Of a DNA stretch of 15,340 nucleotides, positions 7,499 to 14,560 are shown piece after piece. The translations under genes and the position numbers were made by a program. The stretch lies in contig JAEXVC010000114.1 of NCBI GenBank assembly GCA_023406715.1, positions 1 through 15,340 of the forward strand. Direction: 5' to 3'. Source of the DNA: Bacteroidota bacterium (GTDB lineage Bacteria; Bacteroidota; Bacteroidia; Bacteroidales; Tenuifilaceae). How positions within the stretch are numbered: the first letter of the stretch is position 1; every line of letters begins with the position of its first letter. The notes under the pieces were generated by a model, which ran no database searches, had not been told where the DNA came from, and worked only from the letters and a program-made list of their open reading frames with translations.

Positions 7499-8012
7499 TT
7501 AAATTTTATTTGCCACTTTCCTTTCATTGTTATCATCTCTTTTATTCTCGAGTTTAGATCGTAATGTATTCATATCCTCGCTTACTTTCTGCTCAATAAC
7601 CTTTGCATAAATTTGTGTTGTTTTGATACTAGTATGCCCCAAAAGTTTTGAAACGGTTTCGATAAGTTAAAGTTACAGTTGTTGCAAATGTGTGGCGGGC
7701 AAGGTGAAAGGTAAGGGGCTTTTCTATACCACACAGCGTAGCGATCTCTTTTAGGTATGAGTTAAGCAGTTGGTTTGCGTAAATGGGCAATAGCCTGCCG
7801 GATTCTAAAACACGTGGATTGTTTTTATACTTTTCGATGATTGCCATTGCCTGAGGTAGCAATGGTATACGAACCGGGATGTCGGTTTTATGACGGATGG
7901 TATTAATCCAGTATTCGCCATCAATTCCTATAGAAAGATTTTTAGGGGTTAACTCGTAAACATCAATGTAGGCAAGCCCCGTGTAACAGTTAAAAATAAA
8001 CACTTTGTTAGC
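7499..8012 (-). pseudogene. Tyrosine recombinase (integrase) remnant: N-terminus missing and frameshifted
   Basis: This is the C-terminal catalytic half of a Bacteroidota tyrosine recombinase of an integrative element, about 170 residues of a usual ~400. The first part (to 7629 in one frame) carries TGLAYIDV, a beta-hairpin lysine in RHKTD, and the HLARHTF motif holding the active-site His and Arg. After TVTLT the frame changes. A second frame, ending with TAA at 7499, continues ETVSKLLGHTSIKTTQIYAKV, with the second-box His and the nucleophilic Tyr, then a normal tail. Relatives carry a short NGVPI-like turn at this join, so about 11 bases appear to be deleted near 7660. At the 5' end, homology stops around NKVFIF and an in-frame TAA lies a few codons upstream. 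The N-terminal core-binding domain is gone, so the protein cannot be active. Confidence 0.85.
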
Positions 8013-8402
8013 AGCTGGGTTTTATTGTCGTCGAAGAGTGACAATAAACATTGGTATTGTTTTCATACCTTATGTTGCTTTTTTCGATTCTCATCGAGGG
8101 AGAAAGCTTCTTTAGGGTTTTAATTTTTTGAGGGTGGGTCTTTTTCTCTTTCCTATAAAACGATATGAGACTTTGAGCGTGGAATCAAGACAAGTTCTTA
8201 CCACTTTTGGCATTAGTGGGTAGGCTTATGGGTATAAGCGGTAAGTTCTTGGCTTGGCGCAGGGGGTAGATAAAATATTGCAGTTCAAATATTAATAAAT
8301 GCAGTGGGTAAAAAATAAAACATAAGAGCAAAAAAATAAAATGCAGTTGACAATTCGAAAACAGCTGTTCATTATTTGTAAAAAGAGGTAGGTTACTTGT
8401 AA
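8013..8402 (+). other. Gene-free stretch between recombinase remnant and hypothetical gene
   Basis: No credible reading frame was found on either strand. The stretch has AT-rich filler, the inverted repeat at 8191-8251, and short A-rich tracts around 8310-8345. The absence of the recombinase's N-terminal half suggests a deletion or replacement joined this DNA to the remnant. Confidence 0.6.
8191..8251 (+). repeat. Imperfect inverted repeat enclosing a perfect small hairpin
   Basis: CAAGTTCTTACC (8191-8202) pairs with GGTAAGTTCTTG (8240-8251), with only two central mismatches. Directly inside the right arm is a perfect 6-bp hairpin, GCTTAT-GGGT-ATAAGC (8224-8239), and on the left an alternative CCACT/AGTGG pairing (8201-8219). 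The result is a possible branched fold. There is no T-run, so it is not a terminator. It could be a recombination site, a structured RNA, or a chance structure. Confidence 0.45.
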
Positions 8403-8936
8403 CTATACCTTAACCTTTTTAAACTCCAACTTGCTTATTTGCTTGTACTGGGGGCTAGTTGCACCGAAAACCGACTTGATGTAGGTTTTTACGTCCATTG
8501 CTACATCGCAAAGCCCAGCGTTTCCCTTGTAAAGAATATTATTATGGGAAATACGGGCGTTGCTTACTGGAATGGCGGATTCTACCACTGCGGCGTTCTT
8601 TGCCTTTAAATCGTCCAGAATGGTGTTTAAATGCTCTATTTTTAGTTCCTTCTCGTTGGGGTTATACTCTGGAACTGACGAGAGCAGTTGAATTAACTTA
8701 AAAAAGTTATCCAAGCGGCTATCGTAGCTCATCTGCGATGTGGATATTTCAACCACTTCTTTGCCCTGCTCGGCTAGGGCTTTCTTTTCGTCCTCCGTTT
8801 TCTTGGCGGTTGCCCTTACGCCCTGAATTTTGCGTACTAGGGTTCTGGCGTTCTCGTCCACCTGCTCGGTGGTGTCGGTGGCCTTAATGGAGTTCATAAC
8901 TCGTGTGGTGAGCTTGCTTAATGGCTCAAAGGCCAC
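8403..8936 (-). CDS. Conserved-type hypothetical protein of Bacteroidota accessory regions, 5' end disrupted
   Basis: I know no function for this protein. It is soluble, helical and rich in Ala, Lys and Glu, without signal peptide or membrane segments. A start at the GTG of 8936 gives 177 residues, and the first in-frame ATG is 13 codons further in. The frame stays open and protein-like upstream to 9125 (KNVANFDELISFATGYREAY and on), adding about 63 residues of the same character, so the GTG is not the original start. A natural start, ATG at 9149 (MASTSET), is followed after seven codons by an in-frame TGA at 9126-9128. Shifting frame there reads KLDIK, which joins well to NVANF, suggesting a small indel pair broke the gene. 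It is probably a decaying pseudogene. Its higher GC and codon use differ from the AT-rich NACHT gene next door. Confidence 0.6.
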   Translation of the reverse strand: MAFEPLSKLTTRVMNSIKATDTTEQVDENARTLVRKIQGVRATAKKTEDEKKALAEQGKEVVEISTSQMSYDSRLDNFFKLIQLLSSVPEYNPNEKELKIEHLNTILDDLKAKNAAVVESAIPVSNARISHNNILYKGNAGLCDVAMDVKTYIKSVFGATSPQYKQISKLEFKKVKV

Positions 8937-9149
8937 CTCTCTTGCTGCAACTGCGCTTTTATAAGTTGGTTCTGCTGAACTTACCGCGTTGATTGCTGCC
9001 TTTGCTTGGGCTGAAAGGGTTTTTAGCGAATCGATTTTGATTGAAGCCTTTGATGGGTTGTAGGCTTCGCGGTAACCAGTAGCGAAAGAAATTAACTCAT
9101 CAAAGTTCGCTACATTCTTTTGATGTCAAGTTTCTGAAGTACTTGCCAT

Positions 9150-9496
9150 AACTTTTTGTTTAGAGGTTTATACTAAAAGGCAATGATTAGTTGAAATTAA
9201 TAAAAAAATCAATAAACAAAAATAGGCTATAGCGTTAAATGTTAACAGGTTATTAACTAAATGGGACTCGTGTTAAATAGAGAGGACACCTTACAACCGT
9301 TGGTCAGCAATGTCTATTGATTTATGTAAAGTTGAAAAATTGGCTCTATGAAAGTAGAGTTTTTATCGATGCAGTAATAGGTTTGATTAATCTTGTTTAA
9401 TGAGAAAATATATATTAATGATAAATTTTTCCTTTTTTGTTCATATTTTTATGTGGAAGGCTTTTAATAATAATTATCTTAGAAAAGAAATTCAAT
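9150..9496 (+). other. AT-rich divergent intergenic region upstream of the NACHT gene
   Basis: No gene was found. It separates the minus-strand hypothetical gene from the plus-strand NACHT gene. It has a weak 5-bp hairpin followed by five T (CTCTA/TAGAG, 9344-9364), which could be a poor terminator, and a TAnnTTTG match at 9378-9385. A TTG codon at 9437 opens the NACHT frame early, but this extension is not credible as the start. Confidence 0.5.
9378..9385 (+). promoter_or_regulatory. Possible -7 element of the NACHT gene
   Basis: TAGGTTTG matches TAnnTTTG and would give a leader of about 105 nt to the ATG at 9497. No -33 TTG lies at the proper distance, and in AT-rich DNA this motif is easily met by chance. 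Confidence 0.3.
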
Positions 9497-12400
9497 ATGA
9501 CCAAAACTATGAAATTTGTTTCTAACCTTATATCATCTTTTAAAAGGAGATCAGAGAGATCGAACTTACATTCGAAAACAACAATCAATACAGGTATGCA
9601 AGATGATTTAAATAGCCAGCTATATATAAGAGATATGGATGATAATTATATACTACCAAATCTTTTTGTTTCAAATACCTTTCAGGATTTAGAGAACATT
9701 AAGCAAAGAGAAATTTTATTACCCATTGGTACCAAGCCACCAAAATATAAATCAATAAGTTTTTCTGATCTTGTTGATAAGAAAATGCAAACCTTTATAA
9801 TTGGCGAGCCAGGATGTGGAAAAAGTCGATTGTTATATGAAATAAGGAAAAATGCTGAAAAACTTAACAAAAAGTATTTATTAATTTCTTTAAAAGATTT
9901 AGACGAAAATGAGTCTATTATTAACCAATTTAATATTGATATAGATGAAGGTGTAGATAAATTTATAATTTGTTTAGATGCTTTAGATGAAGTGAACTCT
10001 TACCTTTTTTCTAAAGTTGTGTATAAAATACTTGATTTAAAAAATTTAATGATTGGTTCAACCATTCTTGTTTCGTGTAGAATGCATTATATAAGTGAAA
10101 ATCAATATTTATTAAATTCATTAAAGTTTGATTTTACCCTTCTAACACCCTTTACAGAGGATCAAATTCGTGTTTACTTAACCAATAATGTAATTGGTAA
10201 TGTAGACCTCGTCAATAAAATACTTAATACAACGAAAGATAATTTTGGTCAATCTATACTTGCAATACCTAGATACTTGAAAGAAATATGTAAATACCTT
10301 CAAGTTGAAAATATATCAAAAGAAGAGATCGGTAAACTAAAAAGACATAATTTCCTAGAATTGGCAATATACAGTAAGATGGATAATGAAATATCCAATA
10401 GTAAGAATAAGAATGAAAATGAGAAATACATTGTTAAAAGAGTGCTTGAGAAATTGGCGTTAACAATGGAGATCTATCAAACTAATCAATTAAAGATTGA
10501 TGAACTAATAACATTCTTTGATAATATTGATTCAAATCTAAATCTTATTTTTCTTAAAACAATAGATATTGACAATTTTATTGAAAGGCAATTAAAGAAA
10601 ACAGATAATATTGTTGAATTTGATAATACAGAATTTCAAGAATATCTTGCTGCGAAAGAATTACTAAGATTAGGCTCTAAAAGTCAGATTTTATATGAGT
10701 TAATTTTGCATAAAGAGCAAGAACATATATTTCAAAATTGGTATGATGTTTTAAGATTTGTTGTTGAGATTGATGCTTCACAAATACTACCTATTGTTAA
10801 TCTACTTAATCAAAAAAAAGGTGGTTTAGTTATTGATGATTATTTTAGATTGTTAGATTATGTTGATTTTAATCAATTTAATACTAAGGAGAAGGCATTT
10901 GTTTTTAATTCGATTTTTGAATATCATCAAAGAAATAACTTGTGGATACATTATAATATCCATAGAATTGTTGATCTATATCAAGATGCTAGTTATGAAC
11001 TTTATTTTGACAAAATTATTGTATTGAAGGAGCATAATGTAAGTCAGTTAGTTAATCAGATATATACTGTCGAAAATTTGATACATATTAAAAAGTTAAC
11101 TGAGAATCAAATTGAATATTGGAAAAATGTGTTAACAAAGTTACTAATTGATAGTGATAATTCTACAGTTCAAAGTGCTTGCATACACACCCTGACTAGT
11201 ATGCAAGATGTTGCAATATTTATGAGCATTAAGGAAGAATTGTTTTCAAAATCTAAAGAGTTACAGAATTCTTACTATAGTGCTATTTCGATCATTGCAC
11301 CTGACTCTGAATTTACTTTTAATGAATTATTAGAGGGGTTAAAAAATAGTAATAGAGAAGCAATAGTTTGTTTAAATCAAATAGTTGAAAAAAATAAGTT
11401 ATTAGATATTGTTAAAGTGTTAAATGAAAGAGATACTGAATATGCTAATTTCTTTAATTATAATCATAATCATCTGCGAACCAATCAAGTTTTTATTTAC
11501 AATATAGGTTCTGTAATTGATTCTTTGGACGATGTGGATTGTATTAATCTATTCATTCTCTTTATTAAAATTTTGAAAGATGAAAAGAATTTTTTTGGTT
11601 ATGAAAATAATGAATTTGTTGAAGAATTGTATAGAATATTATATCAAAAGGATAACCATTTAATCTCTAAATTAGTAGATGTATTGCCTGAGAAAGTTTT
11701 TGATCATTTATTAATAGATGCAATATGTAAGTACATAAAACCTGATGATATTAAAATATTATCAAATAAGTTAACATCAGTGTATGGTAATAATAGGGTT
11801 TTGCTATATATATTCAGAAGAATCCAATCTTCTAACAATATAGAGAAAGATGTAATTTATAATTTAAGACTGAAATATTTCGAAAAAGAGTTTTCCAAGC
11901 CAGATATTATAGTTAATGATGAAGACGACAAAAGAGAATTAAAAATTTATCAAAGATTTGAGTTTGAACTTGAACCAGAACCCAATTTGTTTTATTTGCG
12001 TGTTTTTGAAACATATCTAAACAATAGAAGCATTATTGAAAAATTAATAGATGATAAAACAAAGGAAAAATTAACTAACCTAATTGTTTATATAATTAAA
12101 AACCATAATCCTATAGACGTTCCTATTAAAGTCACTGAACAATCCGAAAGTGAACGACAAATAAGTATGGGGCAATTTATTATGTTGTTTCCTAAAATAC
12201 TTAAAATTGCTTATTTAAATAATTTGAAGGAGAAACTTCTTCCATATCGTCGTAACATTATAAATTATATCCCAATTATGTTTGATGATAGTTCTGATAA
12301 TACTATTAACGAGGATGAACTATTTTATTTAATTGATGATTTAACTGATGATGATATTCATAATTTACTTGTAATTTGTAATAGCAATGTAGATGATTAT

Positions 12401-13666
12401 TTATATGTTTCAACTTCTCAGTTCATTAGATTAATTAAAGCAAAAGAATATAAAAAACTTATACCAATAGTTAAGAACCTTTCTAAAGACAGCAAGTTAA
12501 GGCCTTATGAAAAGATAGAAGCATTAAATTGTTTAAGTGAACTATTTGCTGACGTAGATTGTTCTTTTTTTAAGGATTATTTCTTGTTACAACCTGAAGA
12601 CACCAAAGAAAATTGGAATATTAAAAGTAAATTAAGTGAGATATTAATTGTTAAGTTTAAGGATATTGATGCTATTCAATGGCGGTTTAATCATTTAAAT
12701 AATAAAACTATTAAATATGTTGAACCAGAGAAAGAAGGTGCTCGTTATGTTTCTGAAACTGAAGTTGAACTTGAGTTTCCTACTTTTGCAAACTGTTTGA
12801 TTGAAACAGGTGAGATATCATTAATTCCTAATTTTTTAGATTTGTTAAAACGATCTTTTGAAATTAGACGTAATATATCTTATATTAAATATAGTGATTA
12901 TCTGCAAATTATAGTTTTTAACTTTTTTAAATACCTTAATAAAACAGTCTATCTTAATCAATTGAAGGACTATGTTAAAAAGTATGCAAACTCAAGTATT
13001 ACAGAAAGTTTTAAAAGGCATATAAGAAATTTAGAAATTAATATTGTTGAAAGTTCAAAGCCATTAAATATTAATACTTGTATTAATAGGTATAATGAGT
13101 TGACTAAATCTATTTTGCTTCCCATTTATGATAATATTGACTTGCGATATTACTTTGAAGTAATAATTCAAGAATTAAAGAATGTGATTGAAAACGAGGG
13201 TTTGTATAAGACAATTCAAGACCTTGCTATAATACCTACAAAGGATAAAGATAAAGTAATGTATACAAATTTAAACGAAGATATAATCCAAAAAACAATT
13301 AAAGTGCAAATTGAAAATCTTTTGTTTAAGAAGGGGTTTCGAGGATCTGATATATTTAGAGAAGTTGAACTTTACGATGGGAAAAGACCAGACTTTCTAA
13401 TTAAATATGGTTTTGTTGGACCTATTATGGTCGAGGTAAAATTGCTTCATAATACTGAAATCACAAATGATAATAATAGAATTGAATATAAGGAAAAACT
13501 TAAACAATATATTAATGCTACAAATTCTCAATATTCATTTTATCTCATTTTCAAAGTTAGGACAGGTAAATCTTATGATAAGTATGAATTAATTATTGAT
13601 AGAATGAAGGAGGAATACAGTGATATTTCAAATTTAGGTATTTATCTAATTGATTGTACTTATTAG
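9497..13666 (+). CDS. NACHT-type STAND NTPase with long helical body and C-terminal PD-(D/E)xK nuclease-like domain
   Basis: A 1389-residue predicted cytoplasmic NTPase, probably anti-phage. The ATG at 9497 is preferred to the TTG at 9437, which would add 20 poorly coding residues. Residues 1-95 show no known effector. The NTPase core has Walker A GEPGCGKS (103-110), a NACHT-type Walker B LDALDEV (160-166), and a sensor arginine in VSCRMHY (R195). The NACHT-associated FQEYLAA helix follows at 380-386. Residues about 400-1230 are helix pairs of HEAT/ARM-like or TPR-like character, probably the sensor. The C-terminus (about 1240-1389) reads like a PD-(D/E)xK nuclease: RPDFLI with D1299, then VEVK with E1313 and K1315, then a helix with KLKQY. 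Known Avs and most bNACHT proteins have the effector at the N-terminus, so this order is reversed. It is markedly AT-rich, stands alone, and lies between mobile-element genes. Nuclease activity is inferred from motifs only. Confidence 0.9.
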   Translation: MTKTMKFVSNLISSFKRRSERSNLHSKTTINTGMQDDLNSQLYIRDMDDNYILPNLFVSNTFQDLENIKQREILLPIGTKPPKYKSISFSDLVDKKMQTFIIGEPGCGKSRLLYEIRKNAEKLNKKYLLISLKDLDENESIINQFNIDIDEGVDKFIICLDALDEVNSYLFSKVVYKILDLKNLMIGSTILVSCRMHYISENQYLLNSLKFDFTLLTPFTEDQIRVYLTNNVIGNVDLVNKILNTTKDNFGQSILAIPRYLKEICKYLQVENISKEEIGKLKRHNFLELAIYSKMDNEISNSKNKNENEKYIVKRVLEKLALTMEIYQTNQLKIDELITFFDNIDSNLNLIFLKTIDIDNFIERQLKKTDNIVEFDNTEFQEYLAAKELLRLGSKSQILYELILHKEQEHIFQNWYDVLRFVVEIDASQILPIVNLLNQKKGGLVIDDYFRLLDYVDFNQFNTKEKAFVFNSIFEYHQRNNLWIHYNIHRIVDLYQDASYELYFDKIIVLKEHNVSQLVNQIYTVENLIHIKKLTENQIEYWKNVLTKLLIDSDNSTVQSACIHTLTSMQDVAIFMSIKEELFSKSKELQNSYYSAISIIAPDSEFTFNELLEGLKNSNREAIVCLNQIVEKNKLLDIVKVLNERDTEYANFFNYNHNHLRTNQVFIYNIGSVIDSLDDVDCINLFILFIKILKDEKNFFGYENNEFVEELYRILYQKDNHLISKLVDVLPEKVFDHLLIDAICKYIKPDDIKILSNKLTSVYGNNRVLLYIFRRIQSSNNIEKDVIYNLRLKYFEKEFSKPDIIVNDEDDKRELKIYQRFEFELEPEPNLFYLRVFETYLNNRSIIEKLIDDKTKEKLTNLIVYIIKNHNPIDVPIKVTEQSESERQISMGQFIMLFPKILKIAYLNNLKEKLLPYRRNIINYIPIMFDDSSDNTINEDELFYLIDDLTDDDIHNLLVICNSNVDDYLYVSTSQFIRLIKAKEYKKLIPIVKNLSKDSKLRPYEKIEALNCLSELFADVDCSFFKDYFLLQPEDTKENWNIKSKLSEILIVKFKDIDAIQWRFNHLNNKTIKYVEPEKEGARYVSETEVELEFPTFANCLIETGEISLIPNFLDLLKRSFEIRRNISYIKYSDYLQIIVFNFFKYLNKTVYLNQLKDYVKKYANSSITESFKRHIRNLEINIVESSKPLNINTCINRYNELTKSILLPIYDNIDLRYYFEVIIQELKNVIENEGLYKTIQDLAIIPTKDKDKVMYTNLNEDIIQKTIKVQIENLLFKKGFRGSDIFREVELYDGKRPDFLIKYGFVGPIMVEVKLLHNTEITNDNNRIEYKEKLKQYINATNSQYSFYLIFKVRTGKSYDKYELIIDRMKEEYSDISNLGIYLIDCTY

Positions 13667-13695
13667 ATTCTGATCTGGTATTATCAGGGAGTAAG

Positions 13696-13755
13696 AAAAA
13701 CTGTGTATGGCTGCGAAGTGTGGGACTTTGTGCGGATCAGCCATACTCTGTTTTT
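13696..13755 (+). terminator. Bidirectional rho-independent terminator after the NACHT gene
   Basis: The arms pair AAAAAC-tGt-GTATGGCTG (13696-13713) with CAGCCATAC-tCt-GTTTTT (13738-13755), 16 of 18 positions, with an A-run on the left and a T-run on the right, so it can act on both strands. The loop contains a second small hairpin (CGAAGT/ACTTTG, 13714-13730). It begins 30 bp after the NACHT stop. Confidence 0.75.
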
Positions 13756-13781
13756 GTGCGCTGGGTTTCTTAATCCTAAAT

Positions 13782-13796
13782 GCGCCTGAAAGGCGC
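13782..13796 (+). repeat. Small perfect GC hairpin
   Basis: GCGCCT-GAA-AGGCGC, a 6-bp stem with a 3-nt loop between the two terminators. No T-run follows; GGCGC recurs directly after it. It is part of the compact structured tract 13696-13850. Confidence 0.5.
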
Positions 13797-13803
13797 AAGG
13801 CGC

Positions 13804-13856
13804 GTGGGAAAAAATTAAAACCCCGCGCAAGCGGGGTAATTATCTTTTTCTTTTTA
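13804..13856 (+). terminator. Second bidirectional terminator with GCAA tetraloop
   Basis: CCCCGC-GCAA-GCGGGG (13821-13836) is a perfect stem with a GNRA-type loop. T-rich DNA follows on the plus strand (tatctttttcttttt) and an A-rich tract precedes it, giving a T-run on the minus strand as well. It fits a terminator shared by the NACHT gene and the convergent minus-strand genes from the right. Confidence 0.8.
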
Positions 13857-14156
13857 GTTCTTCAAATTGTTATCAGAAATCATTTTATCTCAACCGTCTT
13901 AATAGCCTTTACGCTAACTATCTTATATATTTACTAAAGGTAAACATATTTTCTACATTCATTTGTATATGAAAGCTAAAGGTAAATAATTCGTCTATTT
14001 ATTATTGCAAAACTATTTTCCATTCTTAGGGAAACTCTTGTCTCAAAATGATATTATTTACATTTTCTTCATTTTAATTGGGATTGATTATTATTTGCTA
14101 CTTAATTAATGAAATTATTAACTCAAGATTTGCGTGTGCTTCATCTGTTTTATTGA
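13857..14156 (+). other. AT-rich gene-free stretch downstream of the helix-turn-helix gene
   Basis: No gene was seen. It contains an 11-bp direct repeat, CTAAAGGTAAA at 13934-13944 and 13976-13986, spaced 42 bp start to start (four helical turns), which could be paired protein-binding sites. The rest is featureless. Confidence 0.5.
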
Positions 14157-14480
14157 TTATGTTTTACTTTTTAAGTAAAGTTCAGCCTCTTTTTCCGCTT
14201 CACTGTTTGTGAGTTTTCTGCCCTTTTTGATATATTCTATTAACTCATTTTTCGAAAAATACAGTCGTTTGCCACGTTTCATTACTGGTAATTCTGAGCG
14301 CGATACTTTGGTATAAAGCGTTGGAACTGTTAGTTTAAGAAACTCTGAGGCTTCTTGTATTGTAAGTAGCTGATCTTCGTTTTCGGGTAGCGTTGTTTTT
14401 GAAGGACTGCTTTTTAACTCTAAAAGAAGTTCTTCAATATGTATTAATCTGGCTTCTAAGGCTTCAAAGGGGTTGTTCAT
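14157..14480 (-). CDS. Helix-turn-helix DNA-binding protein, excisionase-like (HTH_17 / MerR-like)
   Basis: A 107-residue DNA-binding protein. Residues 3-24 form an amphipathic helix likely to be a coiled coil (FEALEARLIHIEELLLELK). Then comes a winged helix-turn-helix at 38-82: LLTIQEASEFLKLTVPTLYTKV for the two helices and RGKRLYFSKNEL for the wing, a hallmark of excisionase-like proteins. Bacteroidota integrative elements carry such genes next to integrases, where they act as directionality factors or regulators. The ATG at 14480 is chosen. An extension to a TTG at 14507 would add nine residues without support. The gene lies 80 bp downstream of another minus-strand gene, with a palindrome in the gap. 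Excision activity itself is inference. Confidence 0.85.
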   Translation of the reverse strand: MNNPFEALEARLIHIEELLLELKSSPSKTTLPENEDQLLTIQEASEFLKLTVPTLYTKVSRSELPVMKRGKRLYFSKNELIEYIKKGRKLTNSEAEKEAELYLKSKT

Positions 14481-14539
14481 CTTAGTATCACGTTTAATTC
14501 GATACAAAAATGAATTAGCATAAAAGGAGGTAGCTTGTT

Positions 14540-14551
14540 GTAGCTAGCTAC
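14540..14551 (-). promoter_or_regulatory. 12-bp perfect palindrome, possible operator
   Basis: GTAGCTAGCTAC is a perfect palindrome, followed on the minus strand by a further GCTAC (14530-14534), giving three related half-sites within 22 bp. It lies 60 bp upstream of the helix-turn-helix gene and just after the upstream gene's stop, a fitting place for autoregulation. No experimental consensus is known to me. Confidence 0.4.
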
Positions 14552-14560
14552 TTATTTAAT

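Noticed and set aside
8191..8251. Reading the inverted repeat as an integron attC site or retron RNA
   Set aside because: It lacks attC core sites of the GTTRRRY type, and there is no reverse transcriptase or integron integrase in the window.
8498..8701. Plus-strand 67-codon frame
   Set aside because: It is antisense to the hypothetical gene at 8403-8936, rich in Arg, Leu and Trp as expected from a shadow frame, and has no independent support.
9344..9364. Hairpin CTCTA/TAGAG followed by five T
   Set aside because: A 5-bp AT-rich stem is too weak to call a terminator, and no plus-strand gene precedes it.
9437..9496. 20-residue N-terminal extension of the NACHT protein from a TTG
   Set aside because: The added residues are an Ile/Leu run encoded by AT-rich leader, and a normal ATG follows at 9497.
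13707..13937. 76-codon plus-strand reading frame after the NACHT gene
   Set aside because: It runs through two terminators and a hairpin; its composition follows the stem sequences and low-complexity T-rich DNA, with no recognisable protein.
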